Virus record (IMG/VR): IMGVR_UViG_3300044729_003416
Span: 1 to 35,391 of that record
Strand: one strand, 5' to 3'
DNA: 35,391 bases
Source: a virus
Positions within the stretch are counted from its first letter, which is position 1; each line of letters begins with the position of its first letter. A model generated the notes under the pieces. The model saw only the letters and a list, made by a program, of their open reading frames with translations, did not search any database and was not told where the DNA came from. Of the stretch, positions 6,687 through 12,969 are shown piece by piece. Made by a program: the position numbers and the translations under genes.

Positions 6687-6962
6687 ATGCTTGACGCCAA
6701 CACCCCAGCCTTCTGGCAGCAGTACTCCAACGGCGCCACCGTCTACGACCGCACAGGGCGCCAGTTGCGTGGCGTGGTGGGCTGCGACCCGGAGACGGGG
6801 GAGGTGATCAGCGTAGTAGGCATGGACGACTACCCCGATTCAGACGATGAGGGGGTGCTTCCGGTCGTGGTGGGGGAGGTACGGAAACGTCGGCGGTTTC
6901 ATCCTGCCCCGCTGACGATTGAGCCTTGCCAGTGGCTCCATATCGGGATTGACAAGCCCTAA
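6687..6962 (+). CDS. Hypothetical protein, last gene of rightward cluster 2
   Basis: 91 aa, not recognised. It is acidic in the middle (YPDSDDEG), followed by a basic string VRKRRRFHPAPL that may bind nucleic acid or close a beta strand. The ATG at 6687 follows a CCCC/ACCC-rich leader. It ends 3 nt before the stop of the leftward MuF gene, so the two converge tail to tail with no clear terminator between them. Confidence 0.6.
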   Translation: MLDANTPAFWQQYSNGATVYDRTGRQLRGVVGCDPETGEVISVVGMDDYPDSDDEGVLPVVVGEVRKRRRFHPAPLTIEPCQWLHIGIDKP

Positions 6963-6965
6963 CAC

Positions 6966-8090
6966 CTAGCCACTCCTTCTAGCCGCCAATTCCCCCACCG
7001 CCTCGCTGAACGTCCGACCACCTACCGGAGCATCCAACGGCGCCGATGGCTGCAGGCTGCGCGTGCGATCGGGGAACAGGTAGCGCTCGCTGGCGGTTGG
7101 TGCGGTCAGGGCACGCTGCAGCAGCCCCCTGGCCCGTTCCTCGCTGATCCCCTCCGCCTTGGCCAGGGCCCTGACCCCTGCCGCCTGCTCCTCCCGCCAG
7201 AAGTCGTTGTCGAGCAGGGTGTCACGAATCGCCGGGTCCGCCTCCAGCACCTCATCAGCCGGCAGCGGGACCGGCATGCAGCGGCATTGCGGGTGGGCGG
7301 GGATGACCACCTGATCAGCCGGGTAGATTCGCCCATGGCGACTGAGGCACCACCTGCAGGTGCGTTCGTCAGTGGCGGCCACCCAGCGGATGAAGCTGAA
7401 GCCCTCGGCCAGGTTGTGATCGATGGCCCCCTTGACATAGGCATTGGCCAGCTCTGACCGGGCGATCACTTCGGCGCGCTGCCGTAGCCCCGTCCGTGAG
7501 GCCTTGCCCGAGGGGTCGGTTGTGCCCTCTAGCGCCCCAATGATCTGCCGTTCAAGCCGGCGAGGCCCCCAGCCACGGGCGACCCCTTCGCTGACGATCT
7601 GGGCGATTTGATCACGGAACCGTGCGGATTCACCCGACATGAAGGCGGTAGCGGTCTGTGCAGCGGCGCGGATCGCCAGCGGATTGGCCCCGGCGAAGGT
7701 GGCGCTGGCGCTGGTGACGATCGACTGCAGCGCGGCCGCAGCTTCACCGCCAACGGCTAGGGCCTCGACCAGATCGGTGGTGAACTGGCGCTGCCAGGCG
7801 GCGATCTCTTCTGGCGGCAGGAACTGCTGAGCGTCCTTGAGAATGGCCCGGTACTTGGTGGCTGCTTCGGCGGAGCTGTAGGCACCAGGGGCCCTGATGG
7901 GGTTGCCTTCGGGGTCAAGATCGGAGGGGCCTACGGCATTGAGGTAGGCGGCATAGTGCCGCTTCAGGTCACCCAGGACGCGATCCAGTGCGGTGCGCAG
8001 CATGGCGGTGGTGTTGGCCAGTGTGCGGGCTTCTAACTGGTCAAGGATGGCGGCGTAGTCGTCAACGACTCCGACGATGCGGGTGGTCAT
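6966..8090 (-). CDS. MuF-type minor head protein
   Basis: 374 aa. The C-terminal half carries the phage Mu gpF-like (PF04233) signature: RSELANAYVKGAIDHN, then WVAATDERTCRWCLSRHGRIY, then IPAHPQCRCMPVPL, with two CxxC-type pairs and a His. The N-terminal 200 residues are helical. In the family this is a minor head or head-morphogenesis protein acting near the portal during procapsid assembly. It lies downstream of the portal on the same strand, separated by the small-gene and basic-protein region, which is an unusual distance. The start is ATG at 8090. Confidence 0.9.
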   Translation of the reverse strand: MTTRIVGVVDDYAAILDQLEARTLANTTAMLRTALDRVLGDLKRHYAAYLNAVGPSDLDPEGNPIRAPGAYSSAEAATKYRAILKDAQQFLPPEEIAAWQRQFTTDLVEALAVGGEAAAALQSIVTSASATFAGANPLAIRAAAQTATAFMSGESARFRDQIAQIVSEGVARGWGPRRLERQIIGALEGTTDPSGKASRTGLRQRAEVIARSELANAYVKGAIDHNLAEGFSFIRWVAATDERTCRWCLSRHGRIYPADQVVIPAHPQCRCMPVPLPADEVLEADPAIRDTLLDNDFWREEQAAGVRALAKAEGISEERARGLLQRALTAPTASERYLFPDRTRSLQPSAPLDAPVGGRTFSEAVGELAARRSG

Positions 8091-8157
8091 GTATTGGCCA
8101 AAGGGATCTCCTTGTTACAAAGGTTTCCCGCTTTGACTGGATCAACATGCAAACATT

Positions 8158-8179
8158 AAAAAGCCCCTTAGAAAGGGGC
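8158..8179 (-). terminator. Rho-independent terminator
   Basis: On the minus strand, GCCCCTT-TCT-AAGGGGC forms a perfect 7-bp stem with a 3-nt loop, followed by five T. It lies 26 nt beyond the stop of the leftward gene ending at 8206 and separates it from the MuF gene. Confidence 0.9.
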
Positions 8180-8205
8180 GCCCTGAGCCTGTAGGGGAAT
8201 AGGTG

Positions 8206-8475
8206 CTAGCAAGGCTCCATATACACTCGAACCAGTCCGGTTGCCGCTGCGTAGTCGCAACCTGATGATGCTGCCGCCCGCTCATATCCATAACCAGCCT
8301 GGCCGGAAGGCTCTTGCCCAGGCAGGGCGTTGTATGGCTGAAACATGCAGACACGGCGGTTTTTGCTCCAGTGGCGGAGCGCTTTAATGCGGGCTTCGAA
8401 TTCATCTGCTGCGGTCACAACGGCTTCAACTGACTCGGCAAGCGTGCGGCCAGTGATCGTGGTTTTGAATTTCAT
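8206..8475 (-). CDS. Hypothetical protein, 89 aa
   Basis: Begins MKFKTTITGRTLAESVEAVV with an amphipathic helix, then a Trp/Arg-rich segment and a Gly/Tyr-rich end. No known motif. The open frame continues to 8529, but the ATG at 8475 sits behind a leader (CACCACCGCCAGCC) like those of the promoter-module genes at 12-14 kb. It has its own promoter candidate at 8520 and its own terminator, making it a self-contained transcription unit. Confidence 0.6.
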   Translation of the reverse strand: MKFKTTITGRTLAESVEAVVTAADEFEARIKALRHWSKNRRVCMFQPYNALPGQEPSGQAGYGYERAAASSGCDYAAATGLVRVYMEPC

Positions 8476-8519
8476 GGCTGACTGGCGGTGGTGTGGCGGG
8501 GGTGTCTCCCGCTCTCCAA

Positions 8520-8582
8520 ATAGTACCACCTAGCGACGCGCCCAGCGAGGCCTGCTGTTTACAGTCTGTAGCATTGTTGATG
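8520..8582 (-). promoter_or_regulatory. Divergent copy of the leftward promoter module
   Basis: TACTAT (minus strand, 8525-8520) followed by TTGG is a -10 candidate. A box ATCAACAATGCTACAGACTG lies 57 nt upstream and matches the box of the 13.9-kb copy in AACAAT...GA.CTG. The dyad seen in the other copies is not clear. A leader hairpin GCGGG-agaca-CCCCGC follows the -10. Confidence 0.4.
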
Positions 8583-8640
8583 GCGGTGCCCATGCGTTGT
8601 CTTGCCACCCAAGCGGATCTTGCTGGCTAGCCGCAGTAAT

Positions 8641-9570
8641 TTACTTGGGTCTGCCTGTCCAGTCAGATACCTTGTAGTTAAAATTTGGCTTTATTTTCTG
8701 TCTTGTACTATATCTTGGACGACCCTTGAAGGCTTTCACTAAGTCTTGAGACGTTTCATATCTGGCTTTTTTTGAAATGTAATCAGCAAAGGATTGCCTA
8801 CGCCTTGTCGTCTCCATAAAATTGCTTTGTTTTTTTGCTGACTCTATTTTTATGCCTTTGCTGTAATTTTTTTGATTTGTCGATCTCCTTGTGACACGAT
8901 TTTGTACGCTTTCCTTCGTGAGTGTCATTCCTGGTTTTTTAACCGCCCTCGCCCCCACCCTTGCCGTCACCGCCCCCTGCTTCAACCCCTTGGGCTTGGC
9001 CACGGTGCCCCTCGATGCCGCACCTTTCACCGCCGCGCGATTCCGCTCCTTGCTGGCCTTCAGGTAAGTACCAGCCCGCTTGACCGCCCCACGCTGGGCT
9101 GGTGATGCCCCAGGGCCCGCCTTCGCCCTGGCACGCCTGAGGCTGGCCCGTGCCGCCAGCGTCCCCCCAGTGCTAAGCGGTTCCGCGCTCTTACCAGGCT
9201 TGATGCGGCCAAGCATCTGCCGTTGGATTGCCATCGTTTGCCGCCGTTGCTGCCGCGCTACACCACGCTTGCCGGCGCCTTCGTTCATCTTCTGGCCCGA
9301 TAGCCGAGCACGGGAAACACCGCCTACCTTGGGCGCCTTGATTCTGGAGCCTGGGGCCTGAGTCGGCTTGACGGTAGCGGCAGGTTTGACCGATCCCCTC
9401 GCCTTACCACCCTTGCCCACGGTGCCAGCCCTAGGCGCTGCTGCCATCTGGCTAGTCTGCGTGGCCCGCTTGTTCCCGGTTGCGGTACGCAACCTGCCGC
9501 CCCGTGCAGTTGCCCCGGTGCCACTGCTAGCAAACCGGCCACGGTTATCCCTGGTGTATTTGCGTGCCAT
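8641..9570 (-). CDS. Basic protein, paralogue 1 (MARKY-RDN family)
   Basis: 309 aa, extremely rich in Arg, Lys, Ala, Gly and Thr. The N-terminal ~40 residues (MARKYTRDNRGRFASSGTGA...) are almost the same as in the neighbouring gene at 9603-10325, as is a TVGKGGKAR block near residue 50. The C-terminal ~80 residues are different, and their DNA (8641-8900) is clearly more AT-rich. Likely disordered and nucleic-acid binding. An internal head or packaging role is inferred from charge and location. Function unknown. Confidence 0.75.
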   Translation of the reverse strand: MARKYTRDNRGRFASSGTGATARGGRLRTATGNKRATQTSQMAAAPRAGTVGKGGKARGSVKPAATVKPTQAPGSRIKAPKVGGVSRARLSGQKMNEGAGKRGVARQQRRQTMAIQRQMLGRIKPGKSAEPLSTGGTLAARASLRRARAKAGPGASPAQRGAVKRAGTYLKASKERNRAAVKGAASRGTVAKPKGLKQGAVTARVGARAVKKPGMTLTKESVQNRVTRRSTNQKNYSKGIKIESAKKQSNFMETTRRRQSFADYISKKARYETSQDLVKAFKGRPRYSTRQKIKPNFNYKVSDWTGRPK

Positions 9571-9579
9571 GCCGATCAG

Positions 9580-9600
9580 CCAATACTACTTAAGCTTTCC
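9580..9600 (-). promoter_or_regulatory. GGAAAGCT...GTAGTATTGG motif (leftward)
   Basis: On the minus strand GGAAAGCT is followed by TAAGTAGTATTGG, ending 9 nt before the ATG at 9570. TAGTAT could act as a -10. The copy at 3472-3493 has the same two blocks with one-base spacing difference. Confidence 0.4.
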
Positions 9601-9602
9601 TG

Positions 9603-10325
9603 TCAACCTTTCTTGCTGCGACGCCTTTTCTTTGGTGCCCCAACAGTGTTTCGTGGCCCTGGGCGCAGATTGTTCTTCCCTCTTGACGGTTTACCAGGCC
9701 CCGTAAATGCCAGCTGGTTGCCATAGGTCACACGGGCTCTGGCCGCAGGTTTGCTACCCTTTTCTGCTGCCGCTGTAGCTCGCTCCATGCGACGCCGAAT
9801 CGCCTTGGCGCCATACCTGGTGCCGATTGTTCCCATTTCAGCTTGAGACATTAGGCGATCGGCTGGGTTTTTGGAGAATCTATTGATAATTGATTTTGCA
9901 TTGCTGCGCTCAAAGTTTCGACGCGCTTTATCAAGCTTAGGTTGTACCTTTTTTATTCTATCATTAAAGCTGCTAATAGAATTTGTGACATCTTTAAGCG
10001 AAGTATCTATTCTTCTGTCAATCTGCTTAAATTTTGCCTTTGTGGTAGCTGCATTATATGGCTTGATATTGTTTGAGGGTGACTTTTTCGCTCTGTCTAA
10101 AGGTCGGACATTATTCTTTGCGTTGATCGGTTTTGGGGATGCAACGACCTGGCGAGCCTTACCACCCTTTCCCACGGTGCCAGTCCTAGGCGTCCGCGCT
10201 ATTTTCTTGACCTGCGTGGCCCGCTTGCCGCCGCTGGCGGTCCGCAGTCGCCCCCCGCGTGCCGTCGCTCCAGTGCCGGCGCTGGCAAACCGTCCGGCAT
10301 TATCTCGGGAGTATTTCCGTGCCAC
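9603..10325 (-). CDS. Basic protein, paralogue 2 (MARKY-RDN family)
   Basis: 240 aa, Lys/Arg-rich. The N-terminus MARKYSRDNAGRFASAGTGA aligns with paralogue 1. The middle (residues ~95-150) is a likely coiled coil with Lys/Asp/Asn, encoded by AT-richer DNA, and the C-terminus ends KKRRRSKKG. Its start codon is GTG at 10325, immediately after the T-run of a strong terminator hairpin. The alignment to paralogue 1 nevertheless fixes this as the start. It probably shares the role of paralogue 1, with a swapped C-terminal part. Confidence 0.75.
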   Translation of the reverse strand: MARKYSRDNAGRFASAGTGATARGGRLRTASGGKRATQVKKIARTPRTGTVGKGGKARQVVASPKPINAKNNVRPLDRAKKSPSNNIKPYNAATTKAKFKQIDRRIDTSLKDVTNSISSFNDRIKKVQPKLDKARRNFERSNAKSIINRFSKNPADRLMSQAEMGTIGTRYGAKAIRRRMERATAAAEKGSKPAARARVTYGNQLAFTGPGKPSRGKNNLRPGPRNTVGAPKKRRRSKKG

Positions 10326-10360
10326 AAAAAAGCCCAGCCAGAGGGTACTGACTGAGCTTT
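10326..10360 (-). terminator. Strong terminator abutting a start codon
   Basis: On the minus strand, AAAGCTCAGTCAG pairs with CTGGCTGGGCTTT (13 bp with two G-U pairs) around a 6-nt loop and runs into TTTTTT. The T-run touches the GTG start of the gene at 10325. The upstream arm also contains the GGAAAGCT motif (10355-10362). It ends the transcript of the small genes at 10377-10672. Confidence 0.85.
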
Positions 10361-10376
10361 CCGCTGTATTGCGCCG

Positions 10377-10481
10377 CTACGGCTTTTTGATCGTGCCGGC
10401 CAACTTGGGGCCGTTGATCACCTTGCGGACGCCGTCAGGCCGAATCCGGCGACCGATGGCGGTAACGACCGGAGCGGTCAT
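10377..10481 (-). CDS. Very small basic protein, 34 aa
   Basis: Encodes MTAPVVTAIGRRIRPDGVRK plus 14 further residues ending IKKP. It is basic with a central Gly/Arg turn. The ATG overlaps the stop of the upstream 64-aa gene in an ATGA, a coupling signal that supports it as real despite its size. The terminator at 10326-10360 follows 16 nt later. Function unknown. Confidence 0.55.
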   Translation of the reverse strand: MTAPVVTAIGRRIRPDGVRKVINGPKLAGTIKKP

Positions 10482-10672
10482 TCACTCACCACGCCGTCGG
10501 ACTCAAACTCGCCTTCAGCTTCATCCTCATCGGCGGCCAGGAATGCCAACTTCAGTTCGGTCTTGACTAAGTCCAATACGCCAATGACCTCAAACAGGCT
10601 GCATTCGGTTTCTTCGATCAATTCGGTGATGCTTTCGTGCAAGGCTTCGGCAGGGGTGATTTCAGCAGACAT
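10478..10672 (-). CDS. Small acidic protein, unit A copy 2
   Basis: 64 aa: MSAEITPAEALHESITELIE, then a helical core (VIGVLDLVKTEL) and a Glu/Asp-rich tail. Its first ~40 codons are a diverged duplicate of the N-terminal part of the gene at 10699-11076. Probably all-helical; function not recognised. It is coupled to the 34-aa gene downstream. Confidence 0.6.
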   Translation of the reverse strand: MSAEITPAEALHESITELIEETECSLFEVIGVLDLVKTELKLAFLAADEDEAEGEFESDGVVSE

Positions 10673-10698
10673 GGGGCAGGTTTTCGGGTGGTCACGGC

Positions 10699-11076
10699 TT
10701 AGCTTACCTGCTCCTGCTCCCGGAGTCTACGCTTCCTGGATCGAGCAACCCGGTCCGCCCGATCAGCACGCCCCGCGTCGGTGTGCAGTCGCCAGCACTC
10801 CCAGCAGTGATCACCGTGGGTGCCAGTGTGCTGGCGGGGGCAGCAGGCGCAGGGCCGTAGCTCTGCCGGTGGCAGCAGGCCGGCTTGGCGGTCGCGGTAG
10901 CGGCGCTGGCGTTCGGCGCCGGTGTGGTCAGGCATTGGAGCGCTTGAGCTGGGATGCCATTCGGTCTTGACTAAGTCCAATACGCCAATGGCCTCAAACA
11001 GGCCACACTCGGAGCTTTCGACCAGGTCGGTGATGCCTTCGTGCAAGGCTTCGGCGGGGGTGATTTCAGCAGACAT
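10699..11076 (-). CDS. Fusion of unit A and unit B (acidic head plus zinc-ribbon tail)
   Basis: 125 aa. Residues 1-47 match the acidic 64-aa protein (MSAEITPAEALHEGITDLVE), and residues 48-125 match the zinc-ribbon protein at 11101-11337 (from MPDHTGAERQRRYRDRQAGL). The junction lies at the duplication boundary, so the fusion is a by-product of the tandem duplication. An internal start at the ATG about 10935 would restore the separate 78-aa zinc protein, and both products are possible. Confidence 0.6.
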   Translation of the reverse strand: MSAEITPAEALHEGITDLVESSECGLFEAIGVLDLVKTEWHPSSSAPMPDHTGAERQRRYRDRQAGLLPPAELRPCACCPRQHTGTHGDHCWECWRLHTDAGRADRADRVARSRKRRLREQEQVS

Positions 11077-11100
11077 GGGGCAGGTTTTCGGTGGTCGGGT

Positions 11101-11337
11101 TTAGCTTACCTGCTCCTGCTCCCGGCGTCTACGCATCCTGGATCGAGCAACCCGGTCCGCCCGATCAGCACGCCCCGCGTCGGTGTGCAGTCGCCAGCAC
11201 TCCCAGCAGTGATCACCGTGGGTGCCGGTGTGCTGGCGGGGGCAGCAGGCGCAGGGCCGTAGCTCGACCGGTGGCAGCAGGCCGGCCTGGCGTGCGCGGA
11301 AGCGGCGCTGGCGGTCGGCTCCGGTGGGGTCAGGCAT
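11101..11337 (-). CDS. Small zinc-ribbon protein, unit B copy 1
   Basis: 78 aa. After a basic helix (TGADRQRRFRARQAGLLP), the pattern C-A-C-C-P-R-Q-H-x5-GDHCWECW supplies Cys/His ligands for one zinc. The end is a very basic helix. I associate this layout with small proteins in cyanobacterial phages and prophages. The basic flanks suggest nucleic-acid binding. It overlaps the upstream 73-aa gene by 8 bp (ATGCCTGA). Duplicated in the next gene. Confidence 0.7.
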   Translation of the reverse strand: MPDPTGADRQRRFRARQAGLLPPVELRPCACCPRQHTGTHGDHCWECWRLHTDAGRADRADRVARSRMRRRREQEQVS

Positions 11338-11551
11338 TGGAGCACTTGGACGCCACCAGTCGCGCCATCAGGCAGGTTTCAAGTTCTCGCACAGCACGGT
11401 CATGTAATGGTCCCCAGGTGATGAAAGTGCGGTGAAAATAAAACGTCTTCTCCCCAGTCTCCATTGCTTCGTGGTAGAGAGCTTCGTGGCGGGCCTCGGC
11501 GCAGCGTGCGATGTTTTCCCAGTCGGATGCTTGCATGGTGGGGTCAGGCAT
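11330..11551 (-). CDS. Hypothetical protein, 73 aa
   Basis: Starts MPDPTMQASDWENIARCAEA; helical, with a Tyr/Phe-rich centre (KTFYFHRTFITWGP). No known motif. The ATG at 11551 overlaps the stop of the gene upstream by 8 bp, the same overlap it makes downstream. A truncated copy of its first codons survives at 11813-11845. Confidence 0.6.
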   Translation of the reverse strand: MPDPTMQASDWENIARCAEARHEALYHEAMETGEKTFYFHRTFITWGPLHDRAVRELETCLMARLVASKCSNA

Positions 11552-11729
11552 CAATCTCCACCATGGCAGTCCAGTTGGGCATGGTCGGGTCGTAGGCGGC
11601 TTCCAGGGCTGGGCGCAGCACATCGGCTGCCACGTCAATCGAGCCGCCCTCGGTGGGCCAGCGGTGGACGCGGTGGCTGATCCTGGTGGCATCAAGCATG
11701 AATTCGACGGTGGGGATGGGCTGGGTCAT
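11544..11729 (-). CDS. Hypothetical protein, 61 aa
   Basis: MTQPIPTVEFMLDATRISHR...: a short beta strand, then a segment with GGSIDVAADVLRPALEAAYD that reads as strand-helix. Not recognised. It ends I-D-A-stop with the next ATG inside, the same junction found between 11838 and the remnant at 11845. Preceded by a hairpin spacer repeat. Confidence 0.55.
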   Translation of the reverse strand: MTQPIPTVEFMLDATRISHRVHRWPTEGGSIDVAADVLRPALEAAYDPTMPNWTAMVEIDA

Positions 11730-11742
11730 GGTTGTTGATGCG

Positions 11743-11792
11743 ACGGGATTGGATTGTCGACGGGAAGCCCCGGCGGGCTGGGGGGATAGTCA
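11743..11792 (-). repeat. Hairpin spacer repeat, copy 1
   Basis: Diverged copy of a ~45-bp spacer: minus strand CAGCCCGCCGGGGCTTCCCG then ATCCAATCCCG. The stem is CCGG/CCCG only, weaker than in copies 2-4. It forms the leader of the gene at 11729. Confidence 0.6.
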
Positions 11793-11812
11793 AAAGCATC
11801 CAGGCAAATAAT

Positions 11813-11845
11813 TTACTCCATTGCTTGCATGGTGGGGTCAGGCAT
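11813..11845 (-). pseudogene. Remnant of the 73-aa gene start
   Basis: ATGCCTGACCCCACCATGCA at 11845 repeats the first codons of the gene at 11551 exactly, then hits TAA after ten codons. The junction with the upstream stop is also the same, so this is a truncated duplicate rather than chance. Confidence 0.6.
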
Positions 11846-12062
11846 TGATGCGCCAAGCGTGTGGACAATCGCCAGGCTTCAGATCGTGCTGGCTGCCAGT
11901 CGGGCCGCTGGTCAAACAGCTTGGATGCTCATCGCTCCACTGGATTGGGCTTGGCGGATTGGCCGATCTGCGTGCTGTCATTTCTGCGTGTGCTCCCAGG
12001 ACAACCGCAAAACGTTCATGCCAGTAGATGGTCCGGCTTTGCTTGAAAAATGGGTAGCTCAT
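11838..12062 (-). CDS. Hypothetical protein, 74 aa
   Basis: MSYPFFKQSRTIYWHERFAV...; mixed composition, Pro/Ser-rich in its second half, with two Cys and several His near the end. Not recognised. It is supported by position: a hairpin spacer lies just upstream, and its end has the same N-A-stop/ATG overlap as the gene at 11544. Coding character is weak, and other frames are also open here. Confidence 0.4.
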   Translation of the reverse strand: MSYPFFKQSRTIYWHERFAVVLGAHAEMTARRSANPPSPIQWSDEHPSCLTSGPTGSQHDLKPGDCPHAWRINA

Positions 12063-12070
12063 AGCAAGGG

Positions 12071-12115
12071 CGCAATGGGATGGGTTGCCGGGAAGCCCCG
12101 GCGGGCTGGGGGTCA
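12071..12115 (-). repeat. Hairpin spacer repeat, copy 2
   Basis: Stem GCCGGG/CCCGGC at 12087-12102 with a 4-nt loop, followed on the minus strand by AACCCATCCCATT. The unit begins at the TGA of the gene ending at 12113. Confidence 0.75.
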
Positions 12116-12319
12116 GACAAAAGCAGGAATGCGATCCTGGCTAAAGCTGTAGAACCGCTGAGATCCAAACCTGCCCACAAGATGCAGGCATGAAACCTCC
12201 CCGGGCTGGACGTTTCTTGCCCAAACCCGAATACCCCCGTATTTCCAGCCTGTTGGATGCCAAAGGGCACGGGGATGCGTTGCATTTACCTGAGGAGGGG
12301 CCCAAATCAGTCTGTTCAT
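12113..12319 (-). CDS. Hypothetical protein, 68 aa
   Basis: MNRLIWAPPQVNATHPRALW...; aromatic- and Arg-rich, not recognised. Three frames are open in this stretch. This one is preferred because its stop falls exactly where the hairpin spacer repeat begins, as for the genes ending at 12380 and 12967, and because a spacer copy also lies upstream. Low certainty that it is expressed. Confidence 0.4.
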   Translation of the reverse strand: MNRLIWAPPQVNATHPRALWHPTGWKYGGIRVWARNVQPGEVSCLHLVGRFGSQRFYSFSQDRIPAFV

Positions 12320-12334
12320 TTTGTTGTTTCAGTG

Positions 12335-12382
12335 GGATTGGATTGGTTGCCGGGATAAGCTCCCGGCGGGCTGGAGGGATCA
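12335..12382 (-). repeat. Hairpin spacer repeat, copy 3
   Basis: Stem GCCGGGA/TCCCGGC at 12349-12367 with loop of 5 nt. The extra A-T pair relative to copy 2 is a compensatory extension. It starts at the TGA of the gene ending at 12380 and continues into the leader of the next gene. Confidence 0.75.
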
Positions 12383-12598
12383 CGCAACGGAGCTGTATTT
12401 GCCAGATTCGTAGCGAACAGCGTTATAGAACCGCTTGCCGCGAGGACGCTTCAAGGTGAGCCATTGCCGAGTTGTAGGCGTTTCGCACCAGCCCACCATT
12501 TCGGGAGTAACGGTGAAATCTTTTTCTTTGATGATCTGGTAGATGATGCCTTCAATCGTGACGGTGGGAAGTTCGGCGGTCAGGGTGGCGGCGGTCAT
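12380..12598 (-). CDS. Hypothetical protein, 72 aa
   Basis: MTAATLTAELPTVTIEGIIY..., then a basic stretch (LKRPRGKRFYNAVRYESGKY). Strand-rich; possibly a small nucleic-acid-binding or phage host-interaction protein, but no motif is recognised. The ATG at 12598 is chosen because it lies behind the promoter module at 12620-12715. The frame upstream of it translates the promoter itself. Confidence 0.65.
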   Translation of the reverse strand: MTAATLTAELPTVTIEGIIYQIIKEKDFTVTPEMVGWCETPTTRQWLTLKRPRGKRFYNAVRYESGKYSSVA

Positions 12599-12619
12599 GG
12601 CTGGCGGTGCAAGGTGGTG

Positions 12620-12715
12620 GCGGCTCGGGTTTCCCTTTGCCTGTTCCCATACAGTAGCCGGTCCGTTACGGCATGGCGGGAAGGTGGTGGGCCGCTTCGC
12701 AAATTGTCGCAATCG
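12620..12715 (-). promoter_or_regulatory. Leftward promoter module, copy 1
   Basis: On the minus strand: box TTGCGACAAT (12712-12703), dyad CCGTAACGG (12671-12663), then ACCGGC and TACTGT (12656-12651) with ATGGG after it. From box start to TACTGT is 56 nt. The leader contains GGGAAACCC. Drives the gene at 12598. Confidence 0.7.
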
Positions 12716-12716
12716 G

Positions 12717-12896
12717 TCAGGTGCGGAACCCGACCCGCGCTTCGGCCTCCTGCTGCCAGCGCCCCAGATCGTGGCTGCGTCGCCTTGCAGCATCCCTCTC
12801 CCAATCGTCATGCGACGCCTCCATGTCGTCGTCGGTGGTGACGCCGTGAGCAAGGCTGGTTACCTCGTGGGCGGGAATGGTGATTAGGTGATTCAT
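12717..12896 (-). CDS. Hypothetical acidic protein, 59 aa
   Basis: MNHLITIPAHEVTSLAHGVT, then an Asp/Glu/His-rich middle and a helical, Arg-rich C-terminus. Not recognised. The stop lies just before the TTGCGACAAT box of promoter module copy 1, matching the arrangement of its neighbours. A hairpin spacer lies upstream (12924-12969), consistent with the small-gene cassette pattern. Confidence 0.6.
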   Translation of the reverse strand: MNHLITIPAHEVTSLAHGVTTDDDMEASHDDWERDAARRRSHDLGRWQQEAEARVGFRT

Positions 12897-12923
12897 TGCC
12901 AGGCTGGCGGGTAGTGGTGGGAA

Positions 12924-12969
12924 GGTGATGGGTTGCCGGGTTATGGCGCCCGGCGCGCCTCAGGGATCA
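12924..12969 (-). repeat. Hairpin spacer repeat, copy 4
   Basis: Stem GCCGGG/CCCGGC at 12935-12954 with a longer 8-nt loop, followed on the minus strand by AACCCATCACC. It starts right after the TGA of the gene ending at 12967. Confidence 0.75.

Larger units (their letters stand above)
10563..11349. repeat. Tandem ~405-bp duplication
   Basis: The stretch from about 10563 to 10945 recurs from about 10968 to 11349, with long identical blocks such as 10742-10850 against 11142-11252. Each unit holds the 5' part of the acidic gene (unit A), a leader, and the zinc-ribbon gene (unit B). Divergence at scattered sites shows the duplication is not recent. Confidence 0.85.

Noticed and set aside
12599-12853. 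Upstream extension of the 72-aa gene
   Set aside because: It translates the promoter module and a shadow of the 59-aa gene; Arg/Pro-rich composition is noise.
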